A DNA stretch of 11,436 nt, taken from the NCBI GenBank assembly GCA_009705235.1, contig WLCR01000019.1:1-11436 (forward strand), read 5' to 3'. Source of the DNA: Actinomycetota bacterium. Its GTDB lineage: Bacteria; Actinomycetota; Actinomycetes; Nanopelagicales; Nanopelagicaceae. The translations under genes and the position numbers were made by a program. Below are positions 1-7,406 of the stretch, one piece after another. The notes under the pieces were generated by a model, which was not told where the DNA came from, did no database searches, and saw nothing but the letters and a program-made list of their open reading frames with translations. Each line of letters begins with the position of its first letter. Position 1 is the first letter of the stretch.

Positions 1-408
1 CCCAGCCCATTCACCGATAGCTGCCGTGCGGGCCTTTACCCGCTTTACATCGCGGCCCATTAACGCTGAATAAAACAGGACGTTTTCAGCACCTGTCATT
101 TCGGGGTGAAAGCCCGCGCCAAGTTCGATCATTGGAGCGATCTGGCCATCAACCTTTGATGTTCCTTTTGTTGGGGGCAGAACACCGGCCAAAACTTTAA
201 GCAAGGTTGATTTGCCTGCGCCATTGCGGCCAAGGATTGCTACAACTTCGCCCTTATCAACTGTGAAGGAAACATCCTGCAGTGCAACATAATCAATAAC
301 GCGCGCCTTACCCTTAATTGCATCGCGAAAGAGTTCTTTAAGCGAACCTGATTTGTTCATTAAGACGCGATAAGTGACGTTGAGGTTTTTAACTTCGATA
401 ACTGGCAT
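1..408 (-). CDS. ABC exporter ATP-binding subunit (Wzt/TagH-like), 3' part missing
   Basis: The visible part is the N-terminal 136 residues of an ABC ATPase; the rest lies beyond base 1. Walker A (GRNGAGKST) is at residues 60-68. The region after it ([17 protein letters not shown], about 94-110) is the form typical of polysaccharide and teichoic-acid exporter ATPases such as Wzt and TagH. The long N-terminal insert before the Walker A strand (about residues 16-41) also fits this group. The ABC signature, Walker B and any C-terminal carbohydrate-binding domain are not in the window. The start codon overlaps the permease stop by one base (TAATG), so the two genes are probably translationally coupled. 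It would energise export of an undecaprenyl-linked glycan or similar cell-surface polymer. The substrate cannot be read from this fragment. Confidence 0.93.
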   Translation of the reverse strand, partial: MPVIEVKNLNVTYRVLMNKSGSLKELFRDAIKGKARVIDYVALQDVSFTVDKGEVVAILGRNGAGKSTLLKVLAGVLPPTKGTSKVDGQIAPMIELGAGFHPEMTGAENVLFYSALMGRDVKRVKARTAAIGEWAG

Positions 409-1169
409 TAGAGCATCGCCACCGTTCTTGGCCAATACTTGCGGAAAACAAAGGTGCCTAGCAGCAGTGCGAAGATGCTCCAGAAGCTCATATATAGCCA
501 GTTAAACAAAGTCGGGTTAGCATTATTTGAAAATGCCCAACGGAAAATTTCTAGGTAACTTGTTAATGGATTCCAATGAATGATGCGCTGCATTTTTTCA
601 CTCATGATAGATATCGGATAAAAGATTGGCGTCAAATACATCAAAATCATTAGCATGACATTGACGATGTTGCGAGTGTCATCAAAGCGAATAAACATGA
701 TTGATAGAGCTAAACCAAGACCTGCGGTCAGCAGGGCCAGTGCGATACCAACAAGCAAAACTAGCGGCAGGGACCAGGCAAGTGATTGTCCTGAGATAAA
801 ACAAACAATTGCAAGCGGGAACATTCCGATAAAGAAGTTTGTAAGTCCAGCTAATGCCGATGAAATGGCAAAGATCTGCGGTGGGACATAGATCTTTGTT
901 AAGACCCCACCATTGCTGGCAATCGAATCTGCAGATTGCATTAAACCTTGATTGAAAAATGTATTGAGCAAAATTCCGGCCATTAGATACGGCGCAAACT
1001 GTTGGCCACTTGGCAGACGGGATGCAAAAACAAATGAGAAGACGTACCAAAGAACCGCGCTGGTAAGCACTGGGTTTAATAGGGTCCAGCCAATACCAAT
1101 AACACTGCGCTTGTAGCGAAGAGTCAGCTCGCGATTAACCAGCAAGCGGATCAGTTGGGCATATTTCAT
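408..1169 (-). CDS. ABC-2 type polysaccharide/teichoic-acid export permease (Wzm/TagG-like)
   Basis: This 253-residue integral membrane protein matches the usual length of Wzm/TagG permeases. The N-terminal amphipathic stretch [17 protein letters not shown] (residues 17-33) is a hallmark of ABC-2 export permeases. Hydrophobic segments lie at about 28-49, 60-75, 103-127, 132-160, 168-187 and 225-243, giving six membrane spans. It should form a homodimeric channel with the ATPase encoded directly downstream, which overlaps its stop codon by one base. The chosen start gives the canonical short cytoplasmic N-terminus. No purine-rich ribosome binding site is visible upstream on this strand, so the message may be leaderless or weakly initiated. 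It is divergent from the flavocytochrome gene across 83 bases. The exported polymer is unknown. Confidence 0.93.
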   Translation of the reverse strand: MKYAQLIRLLVNRELTLRYKRSVIGIGWTLLNPVLTSAVLWYVFSFVFASRLPSGQQFAPYLMAGILLNTFFNQGLMQSADSIASNGGVLTKIYVPPQIFAISSALAGLTNFFIGMFPLAIVCFISGQSLAWSLPLVLLVGIALALLTAGLGLALSIMFIRFDDTRNIVNVMLMILMYLTPIFYPISIMSEKMQRIIHWNPLTSYLEIFRWAFSNNANPTLFNWLYMSFWSIFALLLGTFVFRKYWPRTVAML

Positions 1170-1240
1170 GATGGGGTAAGGGTATCGGTGGTTTAAGTGG
1201 TATTCCCCTTTGTGCTCATGTAGTTCTCAGGGTTATGCGG

Positions 1241-1246
1241 TGTAAT
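1241..1246 (+). promoter_or_regulatory. Candidate -10 box for a leaderless transcript
   Basis: TGTAAT lies six bases before the ATG at 1253, so transcription from it would begin at or next to the A of the start codon. No Shine-Dalgarno sequence is present in this gap. Leaderless messages are common in actinobacteria. No convincing -35 box is visible at the right distance, so this is a tentative call. Confidence 0.4.
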
Positions 1247-1252
1247 TGAGCC

Positions 1253-2605
1253 ATGACCGCAGCAACCCGCATTTACAAGCATTCTTCGGCAGGGACCGAT
1301 TGGGCTGCGCTAATGATGGGTGGGGGGCTGGGGCTGACCTTGGCGTTGCAGCTGACCACGGTGCGTTTAAGTGATTTCAATACTTTTTATGCGGTTGTGG
1401 TTTCGATCAGTCGATTGGCTGCATTAGTCGGAACCTATTTTGCTGTGATCGGGATATTTCTGGTCGCGCGAATTCCTTGGGTAGAACGCGGAGTTGGCCA
1501 TGATCGCTTGGTGACCTGGCATCGCACATTAGGGCCATGGAGTTTGTACTTAATTGGCGCGCATGTGTTTTTAATTATTGTTGGTTTCGCCGGACAAGAT
1601 TCGATTCCGCTGTACAAAGAGTTGTGGGAGTTTCTAACAAAGTACGAATGGATGTGGTTCGCACTGTCTGGATTTATGTTGATGGTGCTGGCTGGTGTGA
1701 CGTCATATAAAAAAGCTCGAGCAAAGATGAGTTATGAAACATGGTGGATGGTCCATATCTTGACCTATGCCGCAGTGGCTGCATCCTTTATGCACCAAAT
1801 TGTTAATGGTTCGATGTTTATTGGTCATCCACTTAACCGCGCATATTGGATTGGGTTATATGTTGCGATGGCAGCTGCGATTATTTATTGGCGATTCTGG
1901 GTGCCGCTGTATCGTTCGATGAAAGTAAATTTAAGGGTTTCAAAAGTTGTTATCGAAGGCCCGGGCGTTGTTTCAGTAATTATGAAGGGTCGCAATCTGC
2001 ATCAATTAGCGGCTCAAGGCGGACAGTTCTTTGGGTGGCGCTTTTTAGCAAGAGGACATGCGTTGATGTCTCATCCATATTCATTATCTGCTGCACCAAC
2101 TGAAAAACATTTGCGAATTACAGTAAAAGACTTGGGCGATCATTCGCGATCACTGGCCTTTTTGAAGCCGGGCACACGAGTATTTGTTGAAGGCCCTTAT
2201 GGTGCATTTACCGCTGGGCGTTCGACTCAACCGCATGTTGTATTGGTGGGCGGAGGCGTAGGAATTACGCCTATTAGAGCGCTGATGGATGAGTTCAAGG
2301 GTGGAGCGCAGATCGATGTTATTTTCCGCGCATCAAAGGAAGAGGATTTAGTTTTAAAGTCTGAAATGGATTATTTGGCCAACACCAGCGAAGGGTCGAT
2401 GCGGATTCATTATTTGGTGGGATCGCGTAAGAACCATCCGATGGATGCGAATTCGCTAAAGGCGCTGGTCCCGCAGTTTGCAGATAGCGATATTTATATT
2501 TGTGGGCCTGAACCGTTAGTCAGCGCGGTGCGCAAGGCGGCAGAAGACCTTGGTGTTCCGAAGAACCGTTTCCATGATGAGGCCTTTGCGTTCCACAAAG
2601 AGTAG
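1253..2605 (+). CDS. Ferric-reductase-like transmembrane flavocytochrome with FAD and NAD(P) domains
   Basis: This 450-residue protein has an N-terminal membrane half (about residues 18-215) and a C-terminal ferredoxin-NADP-reductase-like half. Two His pairs, H90/H104 and H168/H181, sit in predicted membrane helices with spacings of 14 and 13. This is the pattern of bis-heme ferric reductases and NADPH oxidases. The FAD-binding motif HPYS is at 274-277, a variant of RxYS. The nucleotide-binding glycine motif GGGVGITP is at 333-340, and the C-terminal ICGPEPL at 416-422 is typical of this reductase fold. It likely moves electrons from cytosolic NAD(P)H through FAD and two hemes to an acceptor outside the membrane. 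The downstream FMN-binding protein and ApbE suggest that acceptor is a covalent-FMN protein. The terminal acceptor (iron, oxygen or another) cannot be told from sequence. Confidence 0.92.
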   Translation: MTAATRIYKHSSAGTDWAALMMGGGLGLTLALQLTTVRLSDFNTFYAVVVSISRLAALVGTYFAVIGIFLVARIPWVERGVGHDRLVTWHRTLGPWSLYLIGAHVFLIIVGFAGQDSIPLYKELWEFLTKYEWMWFALSGFMLMVLAGVTSYKKARAKMSYETWWMVHILTYAAVAASFMHQIVNGSMFIGHPLNRAYWIGLYVAMAAAIIYWRFWVPLYRSMKVNLRVSKVVIEGPGVVSVIMKGRNLHQLAAQGGQFFGWRFLARGHALMSHPYSLSAAPTEKHLRITVKDLGDHSRSLAFLKPGTRVFVEGPYGAFTAGRSTQPHVVLVGGGVGITPIRALMDEFKGGAQIDVIFRASKEEDLVLKSEMDYLANTSEGSMRIHYLVGSRKNHPMDANSLKALVPQFADSDIYICGPEPLVSAVRKAAEDLGVPKNRFHDEAFAFHKE

Positions 2606-2617
2606 TAAAGTCTAGGA

Positions 2618-3217
2618 ATGGAAAACGGCCTTCATAAAACAAAGCAACAATTAATTCAGGCGACCTCTGATTTAATGGATGAGGTCGCACTCGAAGAGAT
2701 TAATGCTGCGATGGTGCTTGAACGCGCTGGTGCATCAAAGAGTTCTATGTATCACTTCTTCGAAGATTTCAGTGATTTACTGGAAGCGACTTTCTTATAT
2801 CGCTTTGGTGAAACTGTGAGAATCTCAATTTATGTGATTGAAAAAATCATCAAGAATTCCACAACAAAGGATGAGTTTTTCTTCGCCTTAGATCGGCTGA
2901 CCGCAACTACACAGGCCCGCGAGAATGAATCCATTCGCTTTATGCGTGCACGTAAGTTGGCTCGAAGCGAGCGCAGTGCAAACTTTAGGAGCTCACTTGG
3001 TGAATTGCAGCAGCAGTTAACCGATGCCTTGACCCTGGCATTTGCGCAGGCGCAGGAAAAAGGGTTTTTAAATAAGAGCTTTGAAGCCAGAACTGGTGCA
3101 GTGTTTATTCAGGCATACACACTGGGCAGAATCGTTGATGACATTACGACTACCCACATGAATGATGCGGACTGGGAGAAATTGATCGGCCGGATTGCCC
3201 GCGAGGTGTTGGGGTAG
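2618..3217 (+). CDS. TetR-family transcriptional regulator
   Basis: This 199-residue protein has the usual TetR length and layout. The N-terminal helix (KTKQQLIQATSDLM, 7-20) is followed by a helix-turn-helix at about 28-50. Its recognition segment GASKSSMYHFFEDFSDLL has the typical small-residue turn followed by Tyr-His-Phe-Phe. The rest (about 55-199) is a helical ligand-binding and dimerisation domain that is not recognisable in detail. It starts 12 bases after the flavocytochrome stop, so it is probably co-transcribed and is likely an autoregulator of the redox genes around it. AGGA directly before the ATG is too close to act as a good ribosome binding site. The ligand is unknown. Confidence 0.9.
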   Translation: MENGLHKTKQQLIQATSDLMDEVALEEINAAMVLERAGASKSSMYHFFEDFSDLLEATFLYRFGETVRISIYVIEKIIKNSTTKDEFFFALDRLTATTQARENESIRFMRARKLARSERSANFRSSLGELQQQLTDALTLAFAQAQEKGFLNKSFEARTGAVFIQAYTLGRIVDDITTTHMNDADWEKLIGRIAREVLG

Positions 3218-3329
3218 TCAGAACTCTGTGGGTGCTTTGCGGACGTTCTCAGAAATAGTTCAGGTAAATAGGCTTTTATTCAGGGGTTGGTCTTCTCGAG
3301 GGAGATACACACGGTACGCAGCAAGAAGT

Positions 3330-3334
3330 GAGGG
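3330..3334 (+). promoter_or_regulatory. Ribosome binding site of the FMN-binding protein gene
   Basis: GAGGG lies six bases upstream of the ATG at 3341 and supports that start. The nearer ATG at 3336 is out of frame and meets a stop after two codons. The 123-base gap before this gene may hold a promoter of its own, but no clear -35/-10 pair stands out. Confidence 0.6.
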
Positions 3335-3340
3335 TATGAG

Positions 3341-3991
3341 ATGAAGCGGGCGCTGCTAATAGCAGGAGGCACTGTGGGGGGTCTTGGTGCTGTGTTGGCG
3401 ATTACGCCACCGCAGTTGTCCGCCACTAGCACTATTAACATCGCTGGTGGTTCTGTAATTGGTACGACGGGGACAAGTTCTTCAGCGTCTGCTTCATCAT
3501 CTTCAACTTCTTCAGCAACAACTGGCAGCTCTTCAAAGCCAGTTGCGACAAAGAGTGCCGGTGCAACCAAGAAGGCAACAACTAATCCGGCAGCAACAAA
3601 GAGTGCAACAGCCACAAAGAGTGCAACAGCCACAACGCAACCATCAGCTTCTGCCTCCGCTTCAGCGAGTCCAAGTGCGAGTGCGACTAAGACAACTGCA
3701 CCTGTTACATCAACGGTAAAGGATGGAACATTTACCGGGCCATCTGTGTATGTGAATTACGGAAATGTTCAAGTGCAGATCACCGTTGTAAACGGTCGCA
3801 TTACCGACGCCATTGCCGTTAAGGCACCAACTGGAAAAAATGATCGATATACAAATATGGCTGTGCCGATTTTGAAGCAACAAACATTGAAAGCCCAGAG
3901 CGCAAATATTCAAGGTGCATCTGGTGCTTCATACACAAGCTATGGCTGGTTTAAGTCATTGCAGGGAGCGCTCGCCGACGCTGGTTTCTAA
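3341..3991 (+). CDS. Secreted FMN-binding-domain protein with long low-complexity linker
   Basis: This 216-residue protein has three parts. Residues 1-28 are a signal peptide or membrane anchor (MKRALLIAGG followed by a Gly/Ala/Leu stretch) with no lipobox. Residues 41-126 are a Ser/Ala/Thr linker. Its first part has scattered Lys (66, 71, 77, 78, 87, 93) and its second part is a Ser-Ala run (102-115). Residues 127-216 are an FMN_bind domain (DGTFTGPSV, VVNGRITD) with the flavinylation motif SGAS at 194-197 followed by YTS, so the predicted FMN-carrying residue is Ser197. In this family FMN is joined by a phosphoester bond by ApbE, which is encoded 18 bases downstream. The likely role is an extracytosolic one-domain electron carrier that receives electrons from the upstream flavocytochrome. 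The linker could let it swing within the cell wall. Confidence 0.9.
   Translation: MKRALLIAGGTVGGLGAVLAITPPQLSATSTINIAGGSVIGTTGTSSSASASSSSTSSATTGSSSKPVATKSAGATKKATTNPAATKSATATKSATATTQPSASASASASPSASATKTTAPVTSTVKDGTFTGPSVYVNYGNVQVQITVVNGRITDAIAVKAPTGKNDRYTNMAVPILKQQTLKAQSANIQGASGASYTSYGWFKSLQGALADAGF
3596..3631 (+). repeat. Two perfect 18-base tandem copies inside the linker
   Basis: The unit ACAAAGAGTGCAACAGCC occurs at 3596-3613 and again at 3614-3631, each coding for Thr-Lys-Ser-Ala-Thr-Ala in the gene's frame. A diverged partial copy precedes it near 3548. This is an expandable coding repeat that lengthens the Ala/Thr/Lys linker. Confidence 0.85.
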
Positions 3992-4009
3992 GCGGGTAGG
4001 GTTGGGTGC

Positions 4010-4771
4010 ATGAATCACTTGCGTCGACAGTTTCCTGTATGGGGAACTATTGTGGATGTGGATTGTTATTCGCAGTTTGTCAGCGATGCAGATTTAAATG
4101 AAGCTATGAAAGAAATGATTGATTTCTGCCAATTAGTGGATGAGAATTTTTCAACATACAAAGATGGCTCATGGATTACACGTTTGCGCCAAGGAAAAGT
4201 TGCGATTGAAAACTGTCCTGATGATGTGATTGAAGTCTGGGATTTATGTGCACAGGCAAAGTGGTTAAGTGATGGAGCTTTTGATCCATGGGCTGTCGAA
4301 GGTGGTTTTGATCCATCTGGGTTAGTAAAAGGATGGGCGGCCGATAAGTGCGCCAACATCTTGGTTGCAGTCGGGGCAGAGCATGTGCAGGTAAATGCTG
4401 CAGGTGATGTTGCGTTGCGCGGTGGATGGTTTGATTCATCAACTGAAGAAGTGAAGCCGTGGTCAATAGGTGTTGTAAATCCTGACAATCGCTTGGAAGT
4501 TGTGAAGGTGTATGAAATTACTGATGGTGCGATTGCAACATCTGGAACATACGAACGTGGTGCTCACATTAAAGATCCACACACAGGGTTGATTGCAATT
4601 GGCGCACAGTCTGCAACAGTTGTTGGAGCTGAGGGTTGGTTGTGCGATGCGATGGCAACTGCAGTAATGGTGGGCGGAACAGATAGCGCACAATGGTTTG
4701 GGCAGCCTGAGCTTCAGGGATATCAGGTGTTCGGGGTAAATCGGCATGAAGATTCTGCCTGGGAGATTTAA
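4010..4771 (+). CDS. apbE: FAD:protein FMN transferase (ApbE family)
   Basis: This enzyme transfers FMN from FAD to a Ser or Thr of a partner protein. The 253 residues show family landmarks in order: WGTIVDVD (11-18), DPSGLVKGWAAD (101-112), NAAGDVALRG (129-138), IATSGTYERG (175-184), HIKDPHTG (186-193) and the metal-site region CDAMATAV (212-219) with Asp213. It is shorter than the typical 300-350 residues and has no signal peptide or lipobox, unlike many exported ApbE proteins. It may therefore act in the cytosol before its target is secreted, or its N-terminus may have been reduced. It follows the FMN-binding protein gene by 18 bases, which makes that protein the obvious substrate. The start is set by the conserved Trp-Gly-Thr strand just after it; only a weak AGGG precedes it. 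Confidence 0.95.
   Translation: MNHLRRQFPVWGTIVDVDCYSQFVSDADLNEAMKEMIDFCQLVDENFSTYKDGSWITRLRQGKVAIENCPDDVIEVWDLCAQAKWLSDGAFDPWAVEGGFDPSGLVKGWAADKCANILVAVGAEHVQVNAAGDVALRGGWFDSSTEEVKPWSIGVVNPDNRLEVVKVYEITDGAIATSGTYERGAHIKDPHTGLIAIGAQSATVVGAEGWLCDAMATAVMVGGTDSAQWFGQPELQGYQVFGVNRHEDSAWEI
4761..4765 (+). promoter_or_regulatory. Ribosome binding site inside the end of apbE, fixing the metallopeptidase start
   Basis: GGGAG is seven bases upstream of the ATG at 4773 and lies within the last codons of apbE, whose stop ends at 4771. It argues for a start at 4773 rather than the in-frame ATG at 4746. That upstream ATG lacks a ribosome binding site and would add nine residues before the signal peptide. 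Confidence 0.7.
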
Positions 4772-4772
4772 G

Positions 4773-7406
4773 ATGCTCACTATGCGTAAACGACTGTCTG
4801 CACTAATCGCGATTGTTTTTGCCTCAATTTCGCTGGGGTTGGCACCTGCTTACGCCGTAGATGAGCGCGTGATCGATGTTGTTGCAGTTAATTGGAACGG
4901 GTCAGCATCAGCGATAGGTAAGCCGCAAAGTATTGCTGGGGTTATTAATACCGAAGTAAATGCAGATTGGAAAAAGTTTACGACGATGGTTGGTGCGACA
5001 AAAGATCGCACAATTTCATTTAAAGCTGGCAAAGTTTTGGATACCCCAATCACGCTGCTTTCGAGGATGTCCTGCACGGGATATGCCGCTTCTGATTTCA
5101 TGACATCAATTCGACCTGAGGCATATAAGCGTTTGGGAATTGCTGATTATTCAAATCGTTACTTGGTTGTGTATGCACCAAAAGCTGGGTGCGTGTGGTC
5201 TGGCCGTGCCGAGCTAGGTGGGCCAAAAAGTACAAGCGGTACATTGATTTTGCATGATAGTGAATCATCATTTGTGATTACTCACGAACTTGGGCACGCA
5301 CTTGGCTTAGGGCACTCAAACTTTTTGCGCTGTGACAACTCAGCCTTTGATGGAGCTTGGTCTAGTACATGTAAAGCTGTTGAATACGGCGGAACCATTG
5401 ATGTGATGGGAAATGTTGAAACTTCATCACCGCTCAGTACGTATCACCAGTGGCGCATGGGATTAATGGATGATTCACAGATTAAACAGGTGTGGCAATC
5501 AGAAAACGTGACCTTGTCACCAAGTGATTTCGCAAATGGCATTAAGGCGGTATTTATCCGTGATGGAAAAGCTGCTTACTGGATTGAATATCGTCGAAAG
5601 ACAGATGGTGTTCAATACAAGCCAGGTCTTGCGATCTATCGAATAGATCCACCACCCATTTCTTCAATCGTTTCTCCAAATCCTGAAGATTCAACTGGTT
5701 CCGAATTTGGATCTCTACTTGGTACAGATGTGTGGATGCTTAATTTAGATACCTACAAATACACAACATCCAGCTCTGTTTCAGGTTCTATGACCGCAAC
5801 AACTGCCACAACATATTCAGGAAATGTTTCCTTTAGCGCGGTTGCATCTGAAACAAATGCAGTAGTAACTATTACTAAAAAGGCGGATGTAACACCGCCG
5901 CCAACACCGGTATTAGTACCTGTTGCACAGTGGCAATCCCCCAACATGGTGATCATCGCACCGGGCAATGAGGATGCAGATACTGCAATTACGGGCTTTG
6001 AAGGACAAATCGATGGTGTTGTCCGAACATTAAAGGCATCAGATGTTGAAGGCTGGGCTCCAACCTATTTAAGTCCATTTGTTGCACCGAAGACTGTGTA
6101 TTTACGAGATTTGCCTGAGGGTAGTTACTCATTTGCTCTGCGTTCAATCGATGTTGTGGGCAACAAAAGTGAATGGTCCAAGCCAGTAAAAACTGTCATT
6201 GATCGCGTATACCCCGTTGTCACCAATAACTTTGTTGTAAGCGCTGCAAATACCAAAGAATCAACCGTGGTGTGGAAAGGTGCAACAGATGCGGGCGCTG
6301 GAATTTGCCAGGCTAATGTTCTTGATGAGGATGGACTAGTAATTCAATCGACCTCTGCCAAGAATGCTCCAGCTTTTATCTTAAAAAGTGGTGAATCACT
6401 TACTGGTATCGCCCAAGTATTTGACTGTGCTGGTAACGGCCAAAGCGGTGAATTAAGTATCACCAATAGTTTTATTGCTGCTTCTAAATCCTCTCGTACT
6501 GGTAAATGGACATCTGCAACAACGCCATTTGGTGCTGGTTCCCTTAAATGTGTCGGTAAATGCACCGCATCAATTAGCACATCAGGAAAATTTCATGTGC
6601 TGCTAGGTGCTGGTAATGCGACAATTGAAATTGGTGGAAAGAAAGTTGCCTCAGTTTCACAGGGCACAGCAAATTCAGTATTTAACAGCAACACAATTGA
6701 TGCGGGTGCTACTAAAAAAGTTGTACGTATTAGCGGTAGCAACTTTGTATTGGTTGGCTTAAGCGCGATCACAACAACTCTCGGAGCGCTCAAGGGAATT
6801 GATCGCGCACCAGCAATAAACGATCCATCATTGTCAGATGACAAGCAGGCAAAGCTTGCACAGTTAGGCTTTAGAGCAGATGATTTCAGTCAAGAGTGGA
6901 CCGTGTTACCAATGGACGGTGGAACAAAACTTGATGATCCATCTCTTGACTTGTGCAGTGGCACTTTCCCCTCTGAAAGAGATCGCGTACAACGCCGCCA
7001 AATCGCCGCTACAAAAGAAGGTTCAACCTTCACTTTTTTATCATCTGAGGTTGTTAAGTACTCATCTGCAGCAGCAGCCAGTGCGGCGCAAAAAGAGTTA
7101 GTTAAAGTCTTAGCCCAGTGTCAGCTGGATAAGGGTTATAAAAATGCAGCCGGAGCACTCGTTCCCTATGAATTTAAGACGCTAAAAAACATTCCGGCCG
7201 GGGTAGTTTCAGAAAGTAACCGAGTATTTGTCTATGCAGTGATTGATTCGGGTGAGGATGCCAGAACTCTGTTGGGCTTCTACCAATTTAATGGTGACAC
7301 CTTCACAGGCTTGTATGTCATGAACTCAAATGGCTTTAGTGATGCTCAGGTTGCAAAGTGGCTAAATGTTGCGGTCACAATGGCGAATCGGCTACAACAA
7401 AAGTAA
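4773..7406 (+). CDS. Large secreted metzincin metallopeptidase (M11/gametolysin-like) with C-terminal accessory domains
   Basis: This is an 877-residue exported protein. A signal peptide spans 1-28 (MRKRL, hydrophobic core, cleavage after AYA). The zinc motif HELGHALGLGH is at 171-181, with ligands His171, His175 and His181 and catalytic Glu172. A Met-turn follows in EYGGTIDVMGN with Met212. Spacing and motif fit metzincins, and the YGGxxDVMG pattern recalls the M11 gametolysin group. The protease domain seems to end near 375, before a Pro-rich joint. Beta-rich regions follow at about 378-480 (FN3-like) and about 580-690. The last 175 residues (FSQEWTVLPMDGG, paired Cys, repeated Ala) vaguely resemble the extracellular sensor domain of PknH-type proteins; that link is tentative. 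The start is one base after the apbE stop, implying translational coupling with the redox genes. Substrate unknown. Confidence 0.88.
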   Translation: MLTMRKRLSALIAIVFASISLGLAPAYAVDERVIDVVAVNWNGSASAIGKPQSIAGVINTEVNADWKKFTTMVGATKDRTISFKAGKVLDTPITLLSRMSCTGYAASDFMTSIRPEAYKRLGIADYSNRYLVVYAPKAGCVWSGRAELGGPKSTSGTLILHDSESSFVITHELGHALGLGHSNFLRCDNSAFDGAWSSTCKAVEYGGTIDVMGNVETSSPLSTYHQWRMGLMDDSQIKQVWQSENVTLSPSDFANGIKAVFIRDGKAAYWIEYRRKTDGVQYKPGLAIYRIDPPPISSIVSPNPEDSTGSEFGSLLGTDVWMLNLDTYKYTTSSSVSGSMTATTATTYSGNVSFSAVASETNAVVTITKKADVTPPPTPVLVPVAQWQSPNMVIIAPGNEDADTAITGFEGQIDGVVRTLKASDVEGWAPTYLSPFVAPKTVYLRDLPEGSYSFALRSIDVVGNKSEWSKPVKTVIDRVYPVVTNNFVVSAANTKESTVVWKGATDAGAGICQANVLDEDGLVIQSTSAKNAPAFILKSGESLTGIAQVFDCAGNGQSGELSITNSFIAASKSSRTGKWTSATTPFGAGSLKCVGKCTASISTSGKFHVLLGAGNATIEIGGKKVASVSQGTANSVFNSNTIDAGATKKVVRISGSNFVLVGLSAITTTLGALKGIDRAPAINDPSLSDDKQAKLAQLGFRADDFSQEWTVLPMDGGTKLDDPSLDLCSGTFPSERDRVQRRQIAATKEGSTFTFLSSEVVKYSSAAAASAAQKELVKVLAQCQLDKGYKNAAGALVPYEFKTLKNIPAGVVSESNRVFVYAVIDSGEDARTLLGFYQFNGDTFTGLYVMNSNGFSDAQVAKWLNVAVTMANRLQQK

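Noticed and set aside
3219..3254. Possible hairpin AGAAC ... GTTCT after the TetR gene, considered as a terminator
   Set aside because: The stem is only five base pairs with a long loop and no T-run follows.
3280..3633. Reverse-strand open frame of 117 codons, rich in Val/Ala/Phe/Leu, looking like a membrane protein
   Set aside because: It is the antisense of the Ala/Ser/Thr linker of the FMN-binding protein; the biased codons of the linker produce a hydrophobic shadow. No start signal or family resemblance.
3459..3719. Forward open frame rich in Gln and Leu
   Set aside because: It is another reading frame of the same low-complexity linker and has no independent coding evidence.
4746..4772. 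Earlier start for the metallopeptidase, nine codons upstream
   Set aside because: No ribosome binding site precedes it and it would put a charged stretch before the signal peptide; GGGAG is correctly spaced for the ATG at 4773.
4066..4780. Reverse-strand open frames opposite apbE
   Set aside because: The forward frame has all ApbE motifs; the reverse frames resemble nothing and overlap each other.
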